From NCBI GenBank assembly GCA_026214975.1, contig JAOBSW010001132.1, positions 1 to 64,000 on the forward strand: 64,000 bases of DNA, written 5' to 3'. This stretch comes from Gentiana macrophylla (lineage: Eukaryota > Streptophyta > Magnoliopsida > Gentianales > Gentianaceae). A program made the translations under genes and the position numbers. Shown here piece after piece: positions 11,139-23,824 of this stretch; position 1 is the stretch's first letter; each line of letters starts with the position of its first letter. The notes below the pieces were generated by a model that made no database searches, was not told the DNA's origin, and saw nothing but the letters and a program-made list of their open reading frames with translations.

Positions 11139-12883
11139 TGTTAGGTGTAGTGCCCGAAAGACAATTATCTAATTGTTTTAAGACAGATTTAATAATTCAT
11201 CTTATTATATGCAAATATGCTTATATTAAGACACCACTGAAAACCCTAAGTATATTGATTATGTAATCACATAACTCAGTGTATGGCTATACACACGATG
11301 ATTGAGTTTGTGAGATATACTTAAAATTAACTTAGTCCGTAGCATTTTTAATCAAGAGTATGGGTCTCATGATTAATTTGCTAATAATGCGCCCAGAACA
11401 CTTTAGGTGTGACAGTCTTATCCGGACTGTCGGTAATAGGGTTCTCGATATAATTCCGTAATCGAGAAGTCTTATCGAATCACAAGATGATCATAGATGG
11501 ATTAATCTCAATCCTGAGTGATCACATGGTGCTTCTTAGTCCAAAGTAGGGTTTGATGTGTTAGTTAAGGATCACTTCGAAGTATGTGGTCTAACACTTC
11601 TCGTTGGCTCTATTCTGGAATGAGTGAGTGGTCTGTGACTTCACAAATATGGAATCCATTCCTTCCTGCGGGAAGTAGACAGACAGTTCCCTTATTTGTT
11701 AATCCTAGAAACTGATCGATCCGCGGAGTTCATATTATTTTAGTTGTGAACTAATTGGTCACTAGGGGTTAATGGTAAATAAGGATAAGAGGTTTCGAGA
11801 AGGGTTTACGGAGATATCCCGAATCGAAACGAACAGTCTATGGGGGATTTATCCGTATGTAATGATTATATCAGTGGACGCTTATCGACTCAAAGTTGAG
11901 TGTAAGTTTATATCTATATTCAGCAGAGTTCAGTTTCGGGTTTATGGTGGTGTAATGCCGGAATTAATAGATTGAATATTATTGTTCGGTCTGACGAATA
12001 ATTTTATTTAATATATTGTAGCTACTGAATATAGGTCTATGATCCCCGACGTGGCTCCTAATGTAGCATATATGTTTTCTCGTCGTTTCACCTCAATTAA
12101 TATTAAATGGTTGGATTGGACTATTTAAAATATATGTGGATTAATTGTTTAGTTGGACTAAATAATTAAATGCACAGAAAAGACTTTTTTTTGTGGACTC
12201 GGCCCAATGTGATGAAATGCGTGTACCCATAGGGTTTAGGGAGTAAGGGGCGCATTTTGTTTTTATTATTTGTTGGGAAATTTGTTTTCTTGATAAATAA
12301 TAAGACATGTGATTAAATTATTTATTTGTTAAATAATTTAAGGAAAAGAAAATCTTTAATATATCCTAAATAATTTAGGAAAATTCTAGATTTATCTTTT
12401 TAAGGAAAAAGATTATTTTGATTGATTTTGTATTAATTAAATAATGCCTTGGAGACTAGGATTTCTCTCATATATAAAGAGAGTTCTCCTAAGCCTAAGG
12501 TCACATGATAATTTCAAAAATTATAAGGAGTATTTGGCTTTGATATTTTGGCCAAAATACTAGGGTTTCGAGTTGGGATAATCCTCGGGATTACTCCGGT
12601 AGCATATCGAGGAGGTCCAACGGCTTGAAACACCATCCACCAGGTGGTGCTTGGAGACACACGTTGGAAGACTTTGGCTTCTCACCCAGGCTCTCAACTA
12701 GCTCGGATTGGATTACCCTTTTGTTCCTGGAGTTTTGCACCATAAAATAAAGGTTGGTAATCTAACCCCCTCGTAGGTTAGATCTATTTTTTATGTATTT
12801 TGGTTGTTAGATCTAGATCAGTTATTTATTCCGCTGCGTAATCGGGTCAATCTATGATTGATCCGGCGATATTACATCCTACA
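11139..12883 (+). repeat. Copia-C 5' LTR (1745 bp)
   Basis: It is a near copy of 20706-22505, with scattered substitutions and small indels (roughly 95 percent identity by eye). The 67-codon frame at 11772 also occurs in the 3' LTR and simply reflects LTR duplication. Inverted-repeat ends are TGTTAG...CCTACA. Confidence 0.9.
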
Positions 12884-13435
12884 AGTGGAATTGGAGCCTT
12901 TGATCTAACGATCAAAGTATGTGAATTTTAGATCTAGGAGTGGAAAAGCATGTTTTAGATGTTTTTTTATTTCGTTTGTATTTATACATGAATCGAAATA
13001 TATCATGTTGTATGCTTGTGATTGTTGTGGTTGAAGAGATGGATTGTGGTTGGGACTGTTTACCCGTAGATCTATTTTGTAGCCCTCTTGATTAGTATCA
13101 ATTGAGCATAAGATTTGTATTTTTTTTATGCAATCGAAAATATTGTAAAAGATAGTATCTTTGTAATTTATTTTGATGTTCCGGGCTCGAAATTATGAAG
13201 ATCTTGAAGATAAGAAGAAGATCAAGGCGAAACCCAAGGTATGAACGAGGAGAAACGGAGCAAAAACCCAAATTTTTATTAAAATTCACAGCCCAGCACT
13301 TTCGGCGACGCTGAGAAGCGTCGCTATAAGTCGGTTTTTTATAAATACCCTAATCAGATAGGGCAAGATGCGGCTGATTGAATTTTTTTTTCCTGTTTTC
13401 TTTTATGACTGACCGACTTTAAAAAAAAAATTTAA

Positions 13436-13466
<31 letters not shown>

Positions 13467-14579
13467 TTCTGGAAAAAAAAAATTGATCAGCCGCAAGAAG
13501 AAAAAATTAAATAAAGAAAAACTGGTTTTAATTAAAAAGGGTTTTATTATTATAATAAATTGGATTCATTTATTTTTAAAAAGCCTTTATCCTATCGGGG
13601 GTTCGTGGTTCGTGATCCGGCGGTTCGAGCTCGAGATTCGAAGTTCAAGACTCGAAGACATAGATTAAGTTTTTACTTTTCCTTAGAAAATAGGTTAGTC
13701 GGGGGTACCAACGGTCCATCTCGGTGTTTATTTTTCCGTTATTTTTCGTGTATGATCGAAAATTGTGTGATATAACCGGAAATTGCCATGACATGCATCT
13801 TCATGATTCCACTCCAATGCATACACGTAGCTATTTAATTTCGAATTAAATTAGGCGTGTATAACACGATGAATTAGTTAACATACTTGTTTTAATTACT
13901 ATGTGGTAGTTAATTAAAATTAAGTAACTAATTATAAAAACCGACGAACCGGGTTTTGTCAATCGTTACGATTTTAGTGATGGATTCTTGGTGAATCCCA
14001 CTTAGATAAATCGTTGATTTTTGGTGATGGATTCTCGGTGAACCCACCTTAAACAGAAACGAGATTACGCTTTGGTTGACAATTTAGAAATCGGAAAATC
14101 TTAGTACATGGGTTCGGAAATGGTCTAACCATGGTTGGGCGAGTTCAACCGAGCTTCGGCTCAATCGACTCCCCCCACGTGTGATGTACGTTACAGTGGT
14201 TCGACAAGACTTAGCATAGCCGATAAGCCTTCGGGCTAAACGGGGCTTCTCTTGCCGAATCAGACTGAACTGTCACATATGTTCCAACGAATAAGACGGC
14301 GTAGGCTTGCCTACTTAACCGACCCGGTTCGGAGTACTTGATTTATTGTTTCTTATTGTCAAGACCGAAACCGTAATTAGTAAACCCACCAATTTTTCAA
14401 ATTATTGAGTGGGAACGGGGAAGGCGACAGCCGACCCCGCGGCCTCTACTATAGGTGCAAGCACGTGAGAGAAGGGTGACACCTCGTGCCGCTTTGATTT
14501 CGGCCGCTTACGGATGGTGTTCACCCCTATCAAAATTCAAGGCTTGGTCTCCGAAAGGATAGGATTTCGGGTACTCGTC

Positions 14580-17500
14580 GGGTCACTGACCTACCATACG
14601 GCGGCATACTCGGGGCGTACTTTGAGATCTGATATAGTAGGTCACACTCTTTATGGATATTTTTGAAATATCTAGGCTAGAAAAAGGAAGGTAATCAATG
14701 ATTAAAGTCCGGGATGTCTGATTCCCGTGGGATGTTCGATTCTCAAAGCTTAATCATTGAGAAATATTGTCTCAATTTAACCGTCACCTCTTTGACCTAC
14801 CCTACGGCGGCACTGAGGTGTGAGGTTAAATCCTTGGAATGGTAGGATAGACGGGACCTTTGCCGAAATACCATTATTGAGGCAAGGCTATTTCTGGACT
14901 ACCATTCCATTGTCGAAATACCACTCCGTTTTTCGCGTTTTAGGTGTTTTTGGAACCAAACTAAACCCTAATTGGGAAGGGGAACCCCAATAAGGGATTT
15001 GTGTACCTTAAGATCGTACACATTTGTGAAAAAATGGGAGAAAATCGCGAACCAAAATCATGAAAATTGCACTAAAGTGGTATTTCCACATTTACACCAC
15101 AGAGTGGGTGGCGTTCCAGAAAAAATCCCTAGGATATACTTTATAACAAGTTTATCATTCCTAAAATAAAAAATCTAGTAGCGAAATATTTTTTTTTAAT
15201 TTAACTTTCTGTCATATTTATTTTACAACTTTAACCTCTACGCTACTAAACTGTTAGTAATAGGACTTCATTAAAAATGTGGAAGTAACAAGTACGTTGT
15301 AATTATCAAAAGAATGCAGTTAATTTTTCGGAAGAGATTTTTCCTTGAGCCTTTAAAAACTTAAGTGACATAGTATAGGTATGTCACGGATGTAACTCTT
15401 GTTGAACGAGAGACGACCATACTTAGTGTACAAAAGATGATATAGGACTATACGACAAATTCATTTAGTGAATTTTAAAGGTGTAATCGCACGTCCAATT
15501 TCTAATTGAAAAATTGGAAAATCATACATAAGGCATTGCTGGTTAGACGGTATTTGGAACTGATAAACTAGTGGGAGCCTTAGTCCTAAGATTTGTTGTT
15601 TTTCTGAATCATTAGAAATGTGTAATAGACAGCACATGAGTTTGGAAAAACAAGAATCAATCATTGCTAGTTACACAGTATTTGGAACTGATAAACTAGT
15701 GGGAGCTTAAATATGGAGTTTTTTCCAATCTTTTGAAACAACATGAACAAAGCATTGCTAGTTAGACAGTATTTGGAACTGATAATCTGGTGGGAGCTTA
15801 GTTCTGAGGGAATTCTAATCTCTGAAAAATCATAAATACAAAGTGTTGCTAGTTAGACGGTATTTGGAACCGATAAAGTAGTGGGAGCTTTGGTCTTGTG
15901 ATTTGACGATAAGAAAAATCGATAGTCCAAGCAAGTAACACTGAACATCCCACAGTTCAAAAGTAACGTCTACTCAAATGAACTGCTAGTTCAAGACTGT
16001 TTCCATTTAAGGAAAGTCAAGAATGGGAAAGAATGTCTATACGTGTTAATCATCTAAACTAAGTAGTTTTAAGGCTAAACCGAAATATTAATAAATTGGA
16101 AACTAGAGGATAAGGAAAGTGATTTCGGATCACTGACCAATGCATCCTTAGAAATTTCCTCGAAAGCTTAAGTTCTTTGGAAGAACAAGGCAGCTATGCA
16201 TTAAACGATAAATAAAGTAGACAACGGGCAGTTATTCTAGACTAGTGGGAGTGATATAAGGATATAAATTTTGGATTTAATCATTGAATATCACAGAAAT
16301 TCATTTTCTATTTTCGAATTCGTTGGAACGAATGAATTCATTTTCAATATGATAATTTGTTTGTCTTATTGACGATGAATATAACATATGTAGCACGAAT
16401 CCAAGACTCCGACTTTTTTTTGATAAAGTCAGAACATCTAGGCATTGCTGAAAAGGTATTAGTAACACATCTTAAACTATATAAACGCAAATGGTTTCCG
16501 TATTTAGATAAACGCTTCTTTCTATTCTATTAATTAGTGTATGTTCCATAAAGACAAGAACTGAAGACTGGCTTAGGGTGATTCCTATCTCCCAGTCAAC
16601 AGAACACTGTCTCAAGGAACAATGACTAAGTTTCCTTTCAATCGGGAAATGGTAATAGTTTTAAAGAAGTCGCACTGCTTGTTCATAACGACCTTCGGGG
16701 TCTTATGAAAGATACAAGCTAGTGGGAGCCTCTGAGTAGTGACATCTTAGTCTGACAACTACTCGAAACTCCGGTAAGTTTAACCAAAATATTAGGAAGA
16801 ATCTCTGATTTCACCAGAGATAGAGTATTCCATACTCAGAAATAGGTTGTCGTATAGTCTTCGGGACTGATGCTCGACCTGCCTCCCAGTGGAATGTTTT
16901 CACTAAGGATATACCATAAATTTGCCTTATATAGTTATTGATGTGCCACGATACACTGCTTAACTTATTTAAGATATTAGTTGCCAAAAAAAAAACAAAA
17001 AAAAATTTAACAGTTTACATCATCATGTGAAACCGACAAGTCTACCTAGAAGATGCTAAATCATTTTTGGATAAGGAGTGAATTCGGTTCACCCCACTTC
17101 TGTAAATAGAGGCATTTAGCACCTAGTGCTTGAAGGTAGGACTGGAAATTTTGCATGCACGTTCAGATCATGAAATATCTCAGCATGATGAGTAAAGGTT
17201 GTTTATAAAACTCTTAGAGAATGATGGTTATACTGTCACACAGGCGGTCTGATAGAGTCTATAAATAACAACCTTATATCTTGAAGTATTTATACTCAAG
17301 AAGTTACTAACTTATTTGTTCAGTCCGCATCCAACACCGGCAGTTGGTGATAACACTAATAAAAACTACTAAACTAGATCAGTATATCAATCCACCCCGA
17401 ACGCAGTGGGAGCATGGTTTGTCCATTACCCATTGCAGGACTTTACGGTCTATAGGGTTGATTGATGACCTATAGTCCTTCGTGGGCAGTATAGGATCCT

Positions 17501-18758
17501 GATCATAGAGACAGGTTTAAAAGCCATAACCCTGTGAATGGAGTTTGATACTTCAGTTCTGTTGAAACTCTTGTAGAACCACCTGAGTATCTCAGGCCCA
17601 GTGGGAGTAATTGGAACTACACGGAGAAGATTCGAATGAATAGGAAAGTTTAACTTTCAACGCAAAGTTGAGTAATTTAGGGGTGATTCCCTTAAAGGTA
17701 GAGAGTTAACCAGACTGTGATCTCTCTTACCACTCAGTCTTGCTTGATTTTGTCAGAAAGCGGGAAATATGGGTGATTCCCTGAGACTTCCTTGCCGAAC
17801 ACCGGAATCTGAACTCATTCAGAACATAAGGGTTTTTGCTAAGAACAAATGACAGATTCGTTACAAAGCAAAAAATAGGGGTGATTTCCTAAGACGTTTT
17901 TGTGAGACTAACGGTATCTTAATTTATTCAGAAAGAACCTTTGGCAGGATGCCTGCCATAGCTTATATCCTATGGGGATTAAAGCAAACCTCTAGGTCAT
18001 TTCAAAGTCATATATTTTTTAATATGTGGACTTGACCAGCATGTTGATAAGTCTTTCATAGACTGGGCATCAATATTAGTAAAGTAGTATGTAGATTAGT
18101 GTTTGTGAATGGTAACACTGAAACTGTTGGAAACAACATGGGTGTGTTATCTGAAGTCAGAGTCTAACATGCCATCGCCTATTTTCTAAAAGAATTTGAC
18201 TGACTCGAATTCTTGAAAATAAGCAATTGGCAATCCCATTCATCCATCTCAATGGTTAAGATGTCTTGCATAGATGAATGCAACATTCAACGATGTAGTC
18301 TACCCTACCTCTCAGGAATGCTTGTCTAAACCTGCGAATGAATACTAAATGGGATGTTTAGTGAATCCTCAAGTCTCTTCGGGAGAATGAGGAATAATAT
18401 GCTAGTATATTCAGGTGCAAACTAGAATATAAGTGATAACATTGATTCTGGCATTAGGTCAGATTGAGGATGATCATTAAATCGATCTCGGTCTCAGTGT
18501 TTACACATATGATAAATAATTATCCAGTAAGCCAATACCACTTCATTGTGAAAACATTGGAGAGGTAGCTCATAAGGATTTTGCAATCACTAGAGGTCAT
18601 AAGCATATTGAAATCGTACCACCAGATTAGATGGAAATGCGACGTTTCGATCCCAAAGATTGACTCAAGCCGCCAACCTACCTGATCAGTGTACCGAGTC
18701 ACACGGTATTTGCATTCTAAGTACGCGCCGGGTCACTGCCCTACCCTACGGCGGCACA
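14580..18758 (+). repeat. Three dispersed copies of a GC-rich hairpin motif
   Basis: A motif of the form GGTCACTGACCTACC then TACGGCGGCA occurs at 14580-14608, 14783-14812 (diverged left half) and 18729-18758. GGTCA-C-TGACC in the first copy is a perfect small hairpin. These are GC-rich islands in AT-rich DNA. Only these short sites are meant, not the whole interval. Confidence 0.7.
15534..15891 (+). repeat. Four diverged copies of a 45-50 bp unit, spaced 90-128 bp
   Basis: Starts are near 15534, 15662, 15753 and 15843. Each contains a GTATTTGGAAC core followed by GATAA and GTGGGAGC with few changes. One frame of each copy reads VFGTDKLVGA or a variant. More AGTGGGAG motifs occur downstream (about 16236, 16716, 17405, 17602). 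It lies inside the decayed Copia-C interior. Confidence 0.8.
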
Positions 18759-18783
18759 CTCCGTTCGTGCTTGGAAGGATGAA

Positions 18784-20501
18784 TGTTGGCCCATTGGAAA
18801 GGCTGACACAAGTTTAAGGGGGGGGGGGGGGTGAATAAACTTGTCATAAAAACTGAATTTTAAACAGATTAGGATTCAGATAAAACTTGTGTGGAGTTGA
18901 GCTGACTAAGCTGAGATTAAATCAAACCGACTTAAGCTGAAACTGATTCAACCGGCAGCGGATATAATTTTAGCCTTTATATTGATCTTGTTGTTCTGTT
19001 ATGAAAACTGAGTATTGTAAACTGAATTCTGGTGAATGTCAGTTGTGACTGTGAGATGTATAACAATCAAGTGTCTCAATGCTATAAGTAAATACTAAAT
19101 AAGTAAGTAAATGCGTAAAGTAACTAAGGCAGATGTTATAGAGGTTCCAGGTGGTGTAATCCTGTACGTCCTCTCTTCCTCTGTGGTGCGGAGGAAAATT
19201 CCACTAGAACTACTTGAGGTGAACTGTTACAAAAAGTCCTAAACAATAGTCCTTGGCTAATCCCTAGCTTCACTATCTAAACAATTGTAGAACAGGTAGA
19301 ATTGCTGCTCTCCAAATGCTTGAACCACTGGTCCTTAGAGGGTAGGATTGCCTCTTCACCAGCTACCACCACAAACACAGTCTTCCCGACTGCTTGTCAC
19401 AACTGTCCTTGACAAAACCTTCCCGGTTTGCTTCACAGTCTAAACCTTTGAAATAGAATCAAAGTTGGGCTGAGAATCAATAAATTGATTCTTGTTTGTG
19501 GTTCTTCAGAGTGTTGAATTCTTGATAAATTCTTTGTAGCTTTGAACACTTGAAGAAATACTAGATATGATCTTGTTATAGTTCAGTGATGATGACAATT
19601 CAAATAGTGTGCACAAATTGCTTGTTGATTCTTGTATATGTTGTATTATTTTTGTTTGTGCAAAGTCTTCTATTTATAGTGTGAAGTCCAACATTCATCT
19701 GACTTTGATTTGAATTGTATCAACGTATATCTTGCAACGGTTATATTTTCATTGATTCTATTTGTGTCGTTGATTCATCCAATGAAATTTCTTTCTTTAC
19801 AACGCTCGATTGTACTTTCGGTTTGTTGGATGGTGACTTATAAAAGCGAAGTTTCCTTGTCGCTTTTTCATCCGTCGATTTCTAATCGACTTGGAGCATT
19901 AACTGAGATTTTATTCTTCTTCAAAAATCAGTACTCCAGTTTTTATCTGATTATAATTGACTTAATCAGAGTACACCATGATACATTTATCATCTAAGAA
20001 GTCATTGTCATTATGATTCTTAGGTCTTCATACAAGATCCATAAAGTCAGTTCAGGTCACCACAATCTTGCCTGAAGTCGAACTTTATAGTCTCGGCTTT
20101 AATCTTCACAACTGAGTTTGTGCCCTCAGTTCTTCATTCTTCAATAATTGAGTCTGTGTCCCTCAGTTCTTCATTTTTCTAGATAAGCCAACCGAGTCTG
20201 TAACTCTCAGCGAACTTACCTTCTTCAGTAGATGTATTCTGAGTCAGTTTGTTTGTCTTGATAATTTCCAGTTTTCTAATTGATTCCCAGTTTTCAGTTT
20301 TACGACACACTATCAATTACAGTGTTTGTCTGATGTAACTTATACAGAGATCAGACTCTAATAAATCTTATACATTCAGTTCTAGACATCTTTTAGCTTT
20401 CCACTATAACAGCTGGCTTCAGCACTTCATCAATGGGGTTAAGATAACAATATAATAAATAAGATGAATTATCATCAAAACATAAAATTTTATTTCCAAC
20501 A
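18784..20501 (-). repeat. Sirevirus-type solo LTR (1718 bp) inside Copia-C
   Basis: Read on the minus strand it starts TGTTGGAAATAAAATTTTAT and GTTTTGATGATAA, a start typical of Sirevirus LTRs, and ends GGGCCAACA at 18784. It contains a G14 run (18818-18831) and then GTGAATAAAC. A stretch near 19145-19450 resembles 43030-43330. No primer site or coding DNA adjoins it, so it is a solo LTR. A clean 5-bp duplication is not visible; instead GCTTGGAAGG(T)ATGAAT lies just outside the left end and again shortly beyond the right end (20514). Confidence 0.65.
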
Positions 20502-20574
20502 ATTACTAAGATGCGCTTGGAAGGTATGAATCTAGGGGATATGTCTCACTTGTTTTTAGCAAGTGGGAGAATGT

Positions 20575-20576
<2 letters not shown>

Positions 20577-20653
<77 letters not shown>
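20577..20653. repeat. (TA)n microsatellite, about 77 bp
   Basis: A pure TA dinucleotide run just upstream of the Copia-C 3' LTR. The 66-codon IYIYIY frame over it is an artefact. Confidence 0.95.
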
Positions 20654-20655
<2 letters not shown>

Positions 20656-20705
20656 GTTGTGCTCTAAAACAATTAATCCACTTGCCTTTCGTGCAAGTGG
20701 AAGAT

Positions 20706-22505
20706 TGTTAGAGTGTAGTGCCGAATGACAATTATCTAATTGTTTAAGACAGATTTAATAATTCATCTTATTATATGCAAATATGCTTATATTAAGACAC
20801 TACTAAAAACCCTAAGCATATTGATTATGTAATCACATAACTCAGTGTATGGCTATACACACGAGGATTGAGTTTGTGAGATATACTTAAAATTAACTTA
20901 GTCCGTAGCGTTTTTAATCAAGAGTACGGGTCTCATAATTACTTTGCCAATAATGCGCCCAGAACACTTTAGGTGTGACAGTCTTATCTGGACTTTCGGT
21001 AATAGGGTACCTAGTGGGGCATTTATATATGGTGATAATCATATAGGGCTGGACCGATTTGATTTGAGTTCTCGATATAATTCCATAATCGGGAAGTCTT
21101 ATCGAATCACAAGATGATCATATATGGATTAATCTCAATCCTGAGTGATCACAGTCTGCTGCTTCATCCAATGTAGGGTTTGATGTGTTAGTTAAGGATC
21201 ACTTCGAAGTATGTGGTCTAACACTTCTCGTTGGCTCTATTCTGGAATGAGTGAGTGGTATGTGACTTCACAGATATGGAATCCATTCCTTCCTGCGGGA
21301 AGTAGACAGATAGTTCCCTTATTTGTTAATCCTAGAAACTGATCGATCCGCGGAGTTCATATTATATTAGTTATGAACTAATTGATCACTAGGGGGTTAA
21401 TGGTAAATAAGGATAAGAGGTTTCAAGAAGGGTTTACGGAAATATCCCGAATCGAAACGAACAGTCAATGGAGGATTTATCCGTATGTAATGATTATATC
21501 AGTGGACGCTTATCGACTCAAAATTGAGTGTAAGTTTATATCTATATTCAGCAGAGTTCAGTTTCGGGTTTATGGTGGTGTAATCCCAGAATTAATAGAT
21601 TGAATATTATTGTTCGGTCTGACAAATAATTTTATTTAATTTATTGTAGCTACTGAATATGGGTCTATGTCCTAGACGTGGCTCCTAATATAGCATATAT
21701 GTTTCCTCGTCGTTTCACCTCAATTATATTAAATGGTTGGATTGGAATATTTAATAGATATGTGGATTAATTGTTTAGTTGGACTAAATAATTAAATGCA
21801 CATAAAAGACTTTTTTTTGTGGATTCGGCCCAATTTGATGAAATGCGTGTACCCCTAGTGTTTAAGGAGTAAGGGGCACGTTTTGTTTTTATTATTTGTT
21901 GGAAAATTTGTTTTCTTGATAAATAATAAGACATGTGATTAAATTATTTATTTGTTAAATAATTGAAGGAAAAGAAAATCTTTTATGTATCCTAATTAAT
22001 TTAGGAATATTCTAGATTTATCTTTTTAAGGAAAAGGATTATTTTTATTGATTTTGTATTAATTAAATAATTCCTTGGAGACTAGGATTTCTCTCCTTTA
22101 TAAAGAGAGTTCTCCTAAGCCTAAGATCACATGATAATTTCGAAAATTATAAGGAGTTTTGGCTTTGATATTTTGGCCAAAATACTAGGGTTTCAAGTTG
22201 GGATAATCCTCGGGATTATTCCGGTAGCATATCGAGGAGGTCCGGCGGCTTGAAACACCATCCACCTGGTGGTGCTTGGAGACACACGTTCAAAGTCTTT
22301 GGCTTCTCAACTAGGCTCTCAACTAGCTCGGATTGGATTACCCTTTTGTTCTTGGAGTTTTGCACCATAAAAGGTTGGTAATCTAACCCCCTCGTAGGTT
22401 AGAACTATTATTTTATGTATTTTGGTTGTTAGATCTAGATCAGATATTTATTCCACTACATAATCGGGTCAATCTGTGATTGATCCGGCGATATTACATC
22501 CTACA
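20706..22505 (+). repeat. Copia-C 3' LTR (1800 bp)
   Basis: It pairs with 11139-12883. The main difference is an extra block of about 60 bp at about 21008-21068 that the 5' LTR lacks. A polypurine tract (CAAGTGGAAGA) directly precedes it. Confidence 0.9.
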
Positions 22506-23130
22506 TTCTTTATTGATGATTATACTCGTTACTGCAGGGTGTATCTGACGAGACGTCATTCAGATTTTGTTGAAATATAAATTGCTTTTAAAAAATACGG
22601 CAAAACAACATTCTACCTTTTTGTTAAATGCTTTCGTTCTGATTCTACTATGTGTCTAATTTTTGTATCTGTTGGTACAGTGCATTAGTCTTCATGCACT
22701 GATACCCCATAATAGAATGGTGCTGTTGAGAGAAAACATAGACACATAGTTAGGACTGCCCGTTCGATGCTTTTCTCAGCTAGTGTTCTAAACGACTTTT
22801 AGGAGAAGTTGTCCTCACATATGCTTATCTTATTAATAGGTTTCCGACTACTCATAATTCAGACATTTCTCCTTATGCTTAGATATTTGGTGAGACTCCT
22901 GATTACTTTGATTTGATAGTATTTGGTTCCAATTGTTTTGTTCTTCATCCACATGTAGACCGTACAATATTATCTTCCCGTATTGATGTCTGTGTCTTTC
23001 TTGGGTATGGTATAGGACAAAAAAGTTATCGTTGTTATGATCTTTCGTCAAAGAAATTGTATGTTTCATGACATGTTTCATTTCATGAGCATAATCGATC
23101 ATTTATTTTTCCTCCATGTTAGCCCCCACA
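22506..23130 (+). pseudogene. Copia-B integrase, remainder after the nested insertion
   Basis: Begins FIDDYTRYCRVYL at about 22510. It then shows a degraded central region, NGAVERKHRHIVRTARSML at about 22720 (glutamate region of the catalytic core), and the C-terminal GKR-like signature with FLGYG, SYRCYDLSSKKLYVS and HVSFHE around 23000-23090. Several stops interrupt it. It is a continuation of the 10980-11138 fragment in the same strand. Sequence from 23130 to 23556 is linker-like (Pro/Ser-rich) and then low-complexity; no further domain is evident. Confidence 0.75.
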
Positions 23131-23556
23131 ACATGACTAAGTCTGATTTTGTTCATATTAATCCTTTCACTACTGATCACTCCTCTAATTCACCGTCTTC
23201 CTTGCAATCAGTTCCTTCACCTTTTCCTTATGAGCATCATGAATATGATATTCCAGATACCTAATCACCCTATTTGACAACAGATCCATATCAGCCTCGT
23301 ACCATAAGCCCACACGTAATTTACTCGGTTATCATATCTTGCTTATCCTTGATACACTCATTCTTTGGCTTCTTTTATAGTTTCTATTGACACTTTTTTT
23401 TAACGTCAAGCAATTTTTTTTAAGGTAGCAAGAGCTAGACAAAAGAAAAAGGAGTACATAGCAATAGATCGAGAGAGAAGCACAATAAAAGAGTATGAAC
23501 GGAAAAGCGAAGAACAACATAAGCTTGTACAACTAAGTATTCATAGTAGACACATT

Positions 23557-23744
23557 TGATATTATTGAGGAATCCCTCACAAATCAAACTCCATAAACCA
23601 TATTTTACACATTTTACACATGTTGTATTACACCACACATTAAATGAACTATCTAGGTTGTTCTCATGTATCAAATATTTAAGGTGCATCATTGTAAAAC
23701 ATTTTTCATTCAATGGAATTGGCTTTCTCTTATGGTATCAGAAC
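23557..23744 (+). repeat. Ale-like 5' LTR (23557-23732) and tRNA-iMet primer site
   Basis: It matches 39753-39923 from ATTGAGGAATCCCTCAC to GGCTTTCTCTTA. TGGTATCAGAACC follows at 23733, the tRNA-iMet primer site of Copia elements. The 3' LTR ends CTCTTACA; the terminal CA appears lost here. Confidence 0.85.
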
Positions 23745-23824
23745 CATAGCTATGACTTCTCCCTCAATCCCTCCCTCCTAAAACCCGACCTCCCTTCTCT
23801 TTTCTTCCTTCCTGTATCAAAAAA

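Larger units (their letters stand above)
12884..18783 (+). pseudogene. Copia-C internal region: decayed gag-pol
   Basis: There is no frame longer than about 70 codons, yet pol traces survive. At about 17965-18000 the plus strand reads WGLKQTSRSF, the YGLKQ-SR-W box of Copia RT. At about 18535-18625 it reads HCENIGEVAHKDF and then AITRGHKHIE, the end of Copia RNase H (HCDN...A-x-EPR-H-x-R-x-KHIE). The remainder, including 13100-15400, is not identifiable as gag. A (TA)n tract lies at 13441-13467. Stops are dense in every frame, so no protein can be made. The block is a passenger copied with better-kept LTRs. Confidence 0.6.
11139..22505 (+). mobile_element. Copia-C: large decayed Copia element with 1.75-1.80-kb LTRs
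   Basis: Two long direct repeats bound it (11139-12883 and 20706-22505), both beginning TGTTAG and ending ATTACATCCTACA. TTCTTT flanks both sides (11133-11138 and 22506-22511), interrupting the integrase of Copia-B. After the 5' LTR, AGTGGAATTGGAGCC looks like a degenerate tRNA-iMet site. A purine tract GTGCAAGTGGAAGA precedes the 3' LTR. Internal RT and RNase H traces show a Copia origin, but the coding region is riddled with stops. LTR length recalls the Angela group; this is a guess. Confidence 0.85.

Noticed and set aside
11772..11975. 67-codon frame repeated at 21382-21603
   Set aside because: Present twice only because the LTRs are duplicates; no domain and no selection signal can be shown.
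15534..15891. CRISPR-like spaced repeats
   Set aside because: Only four diverged units with unequal spacers in plant retrotransposon DNA; not a CRISPR.
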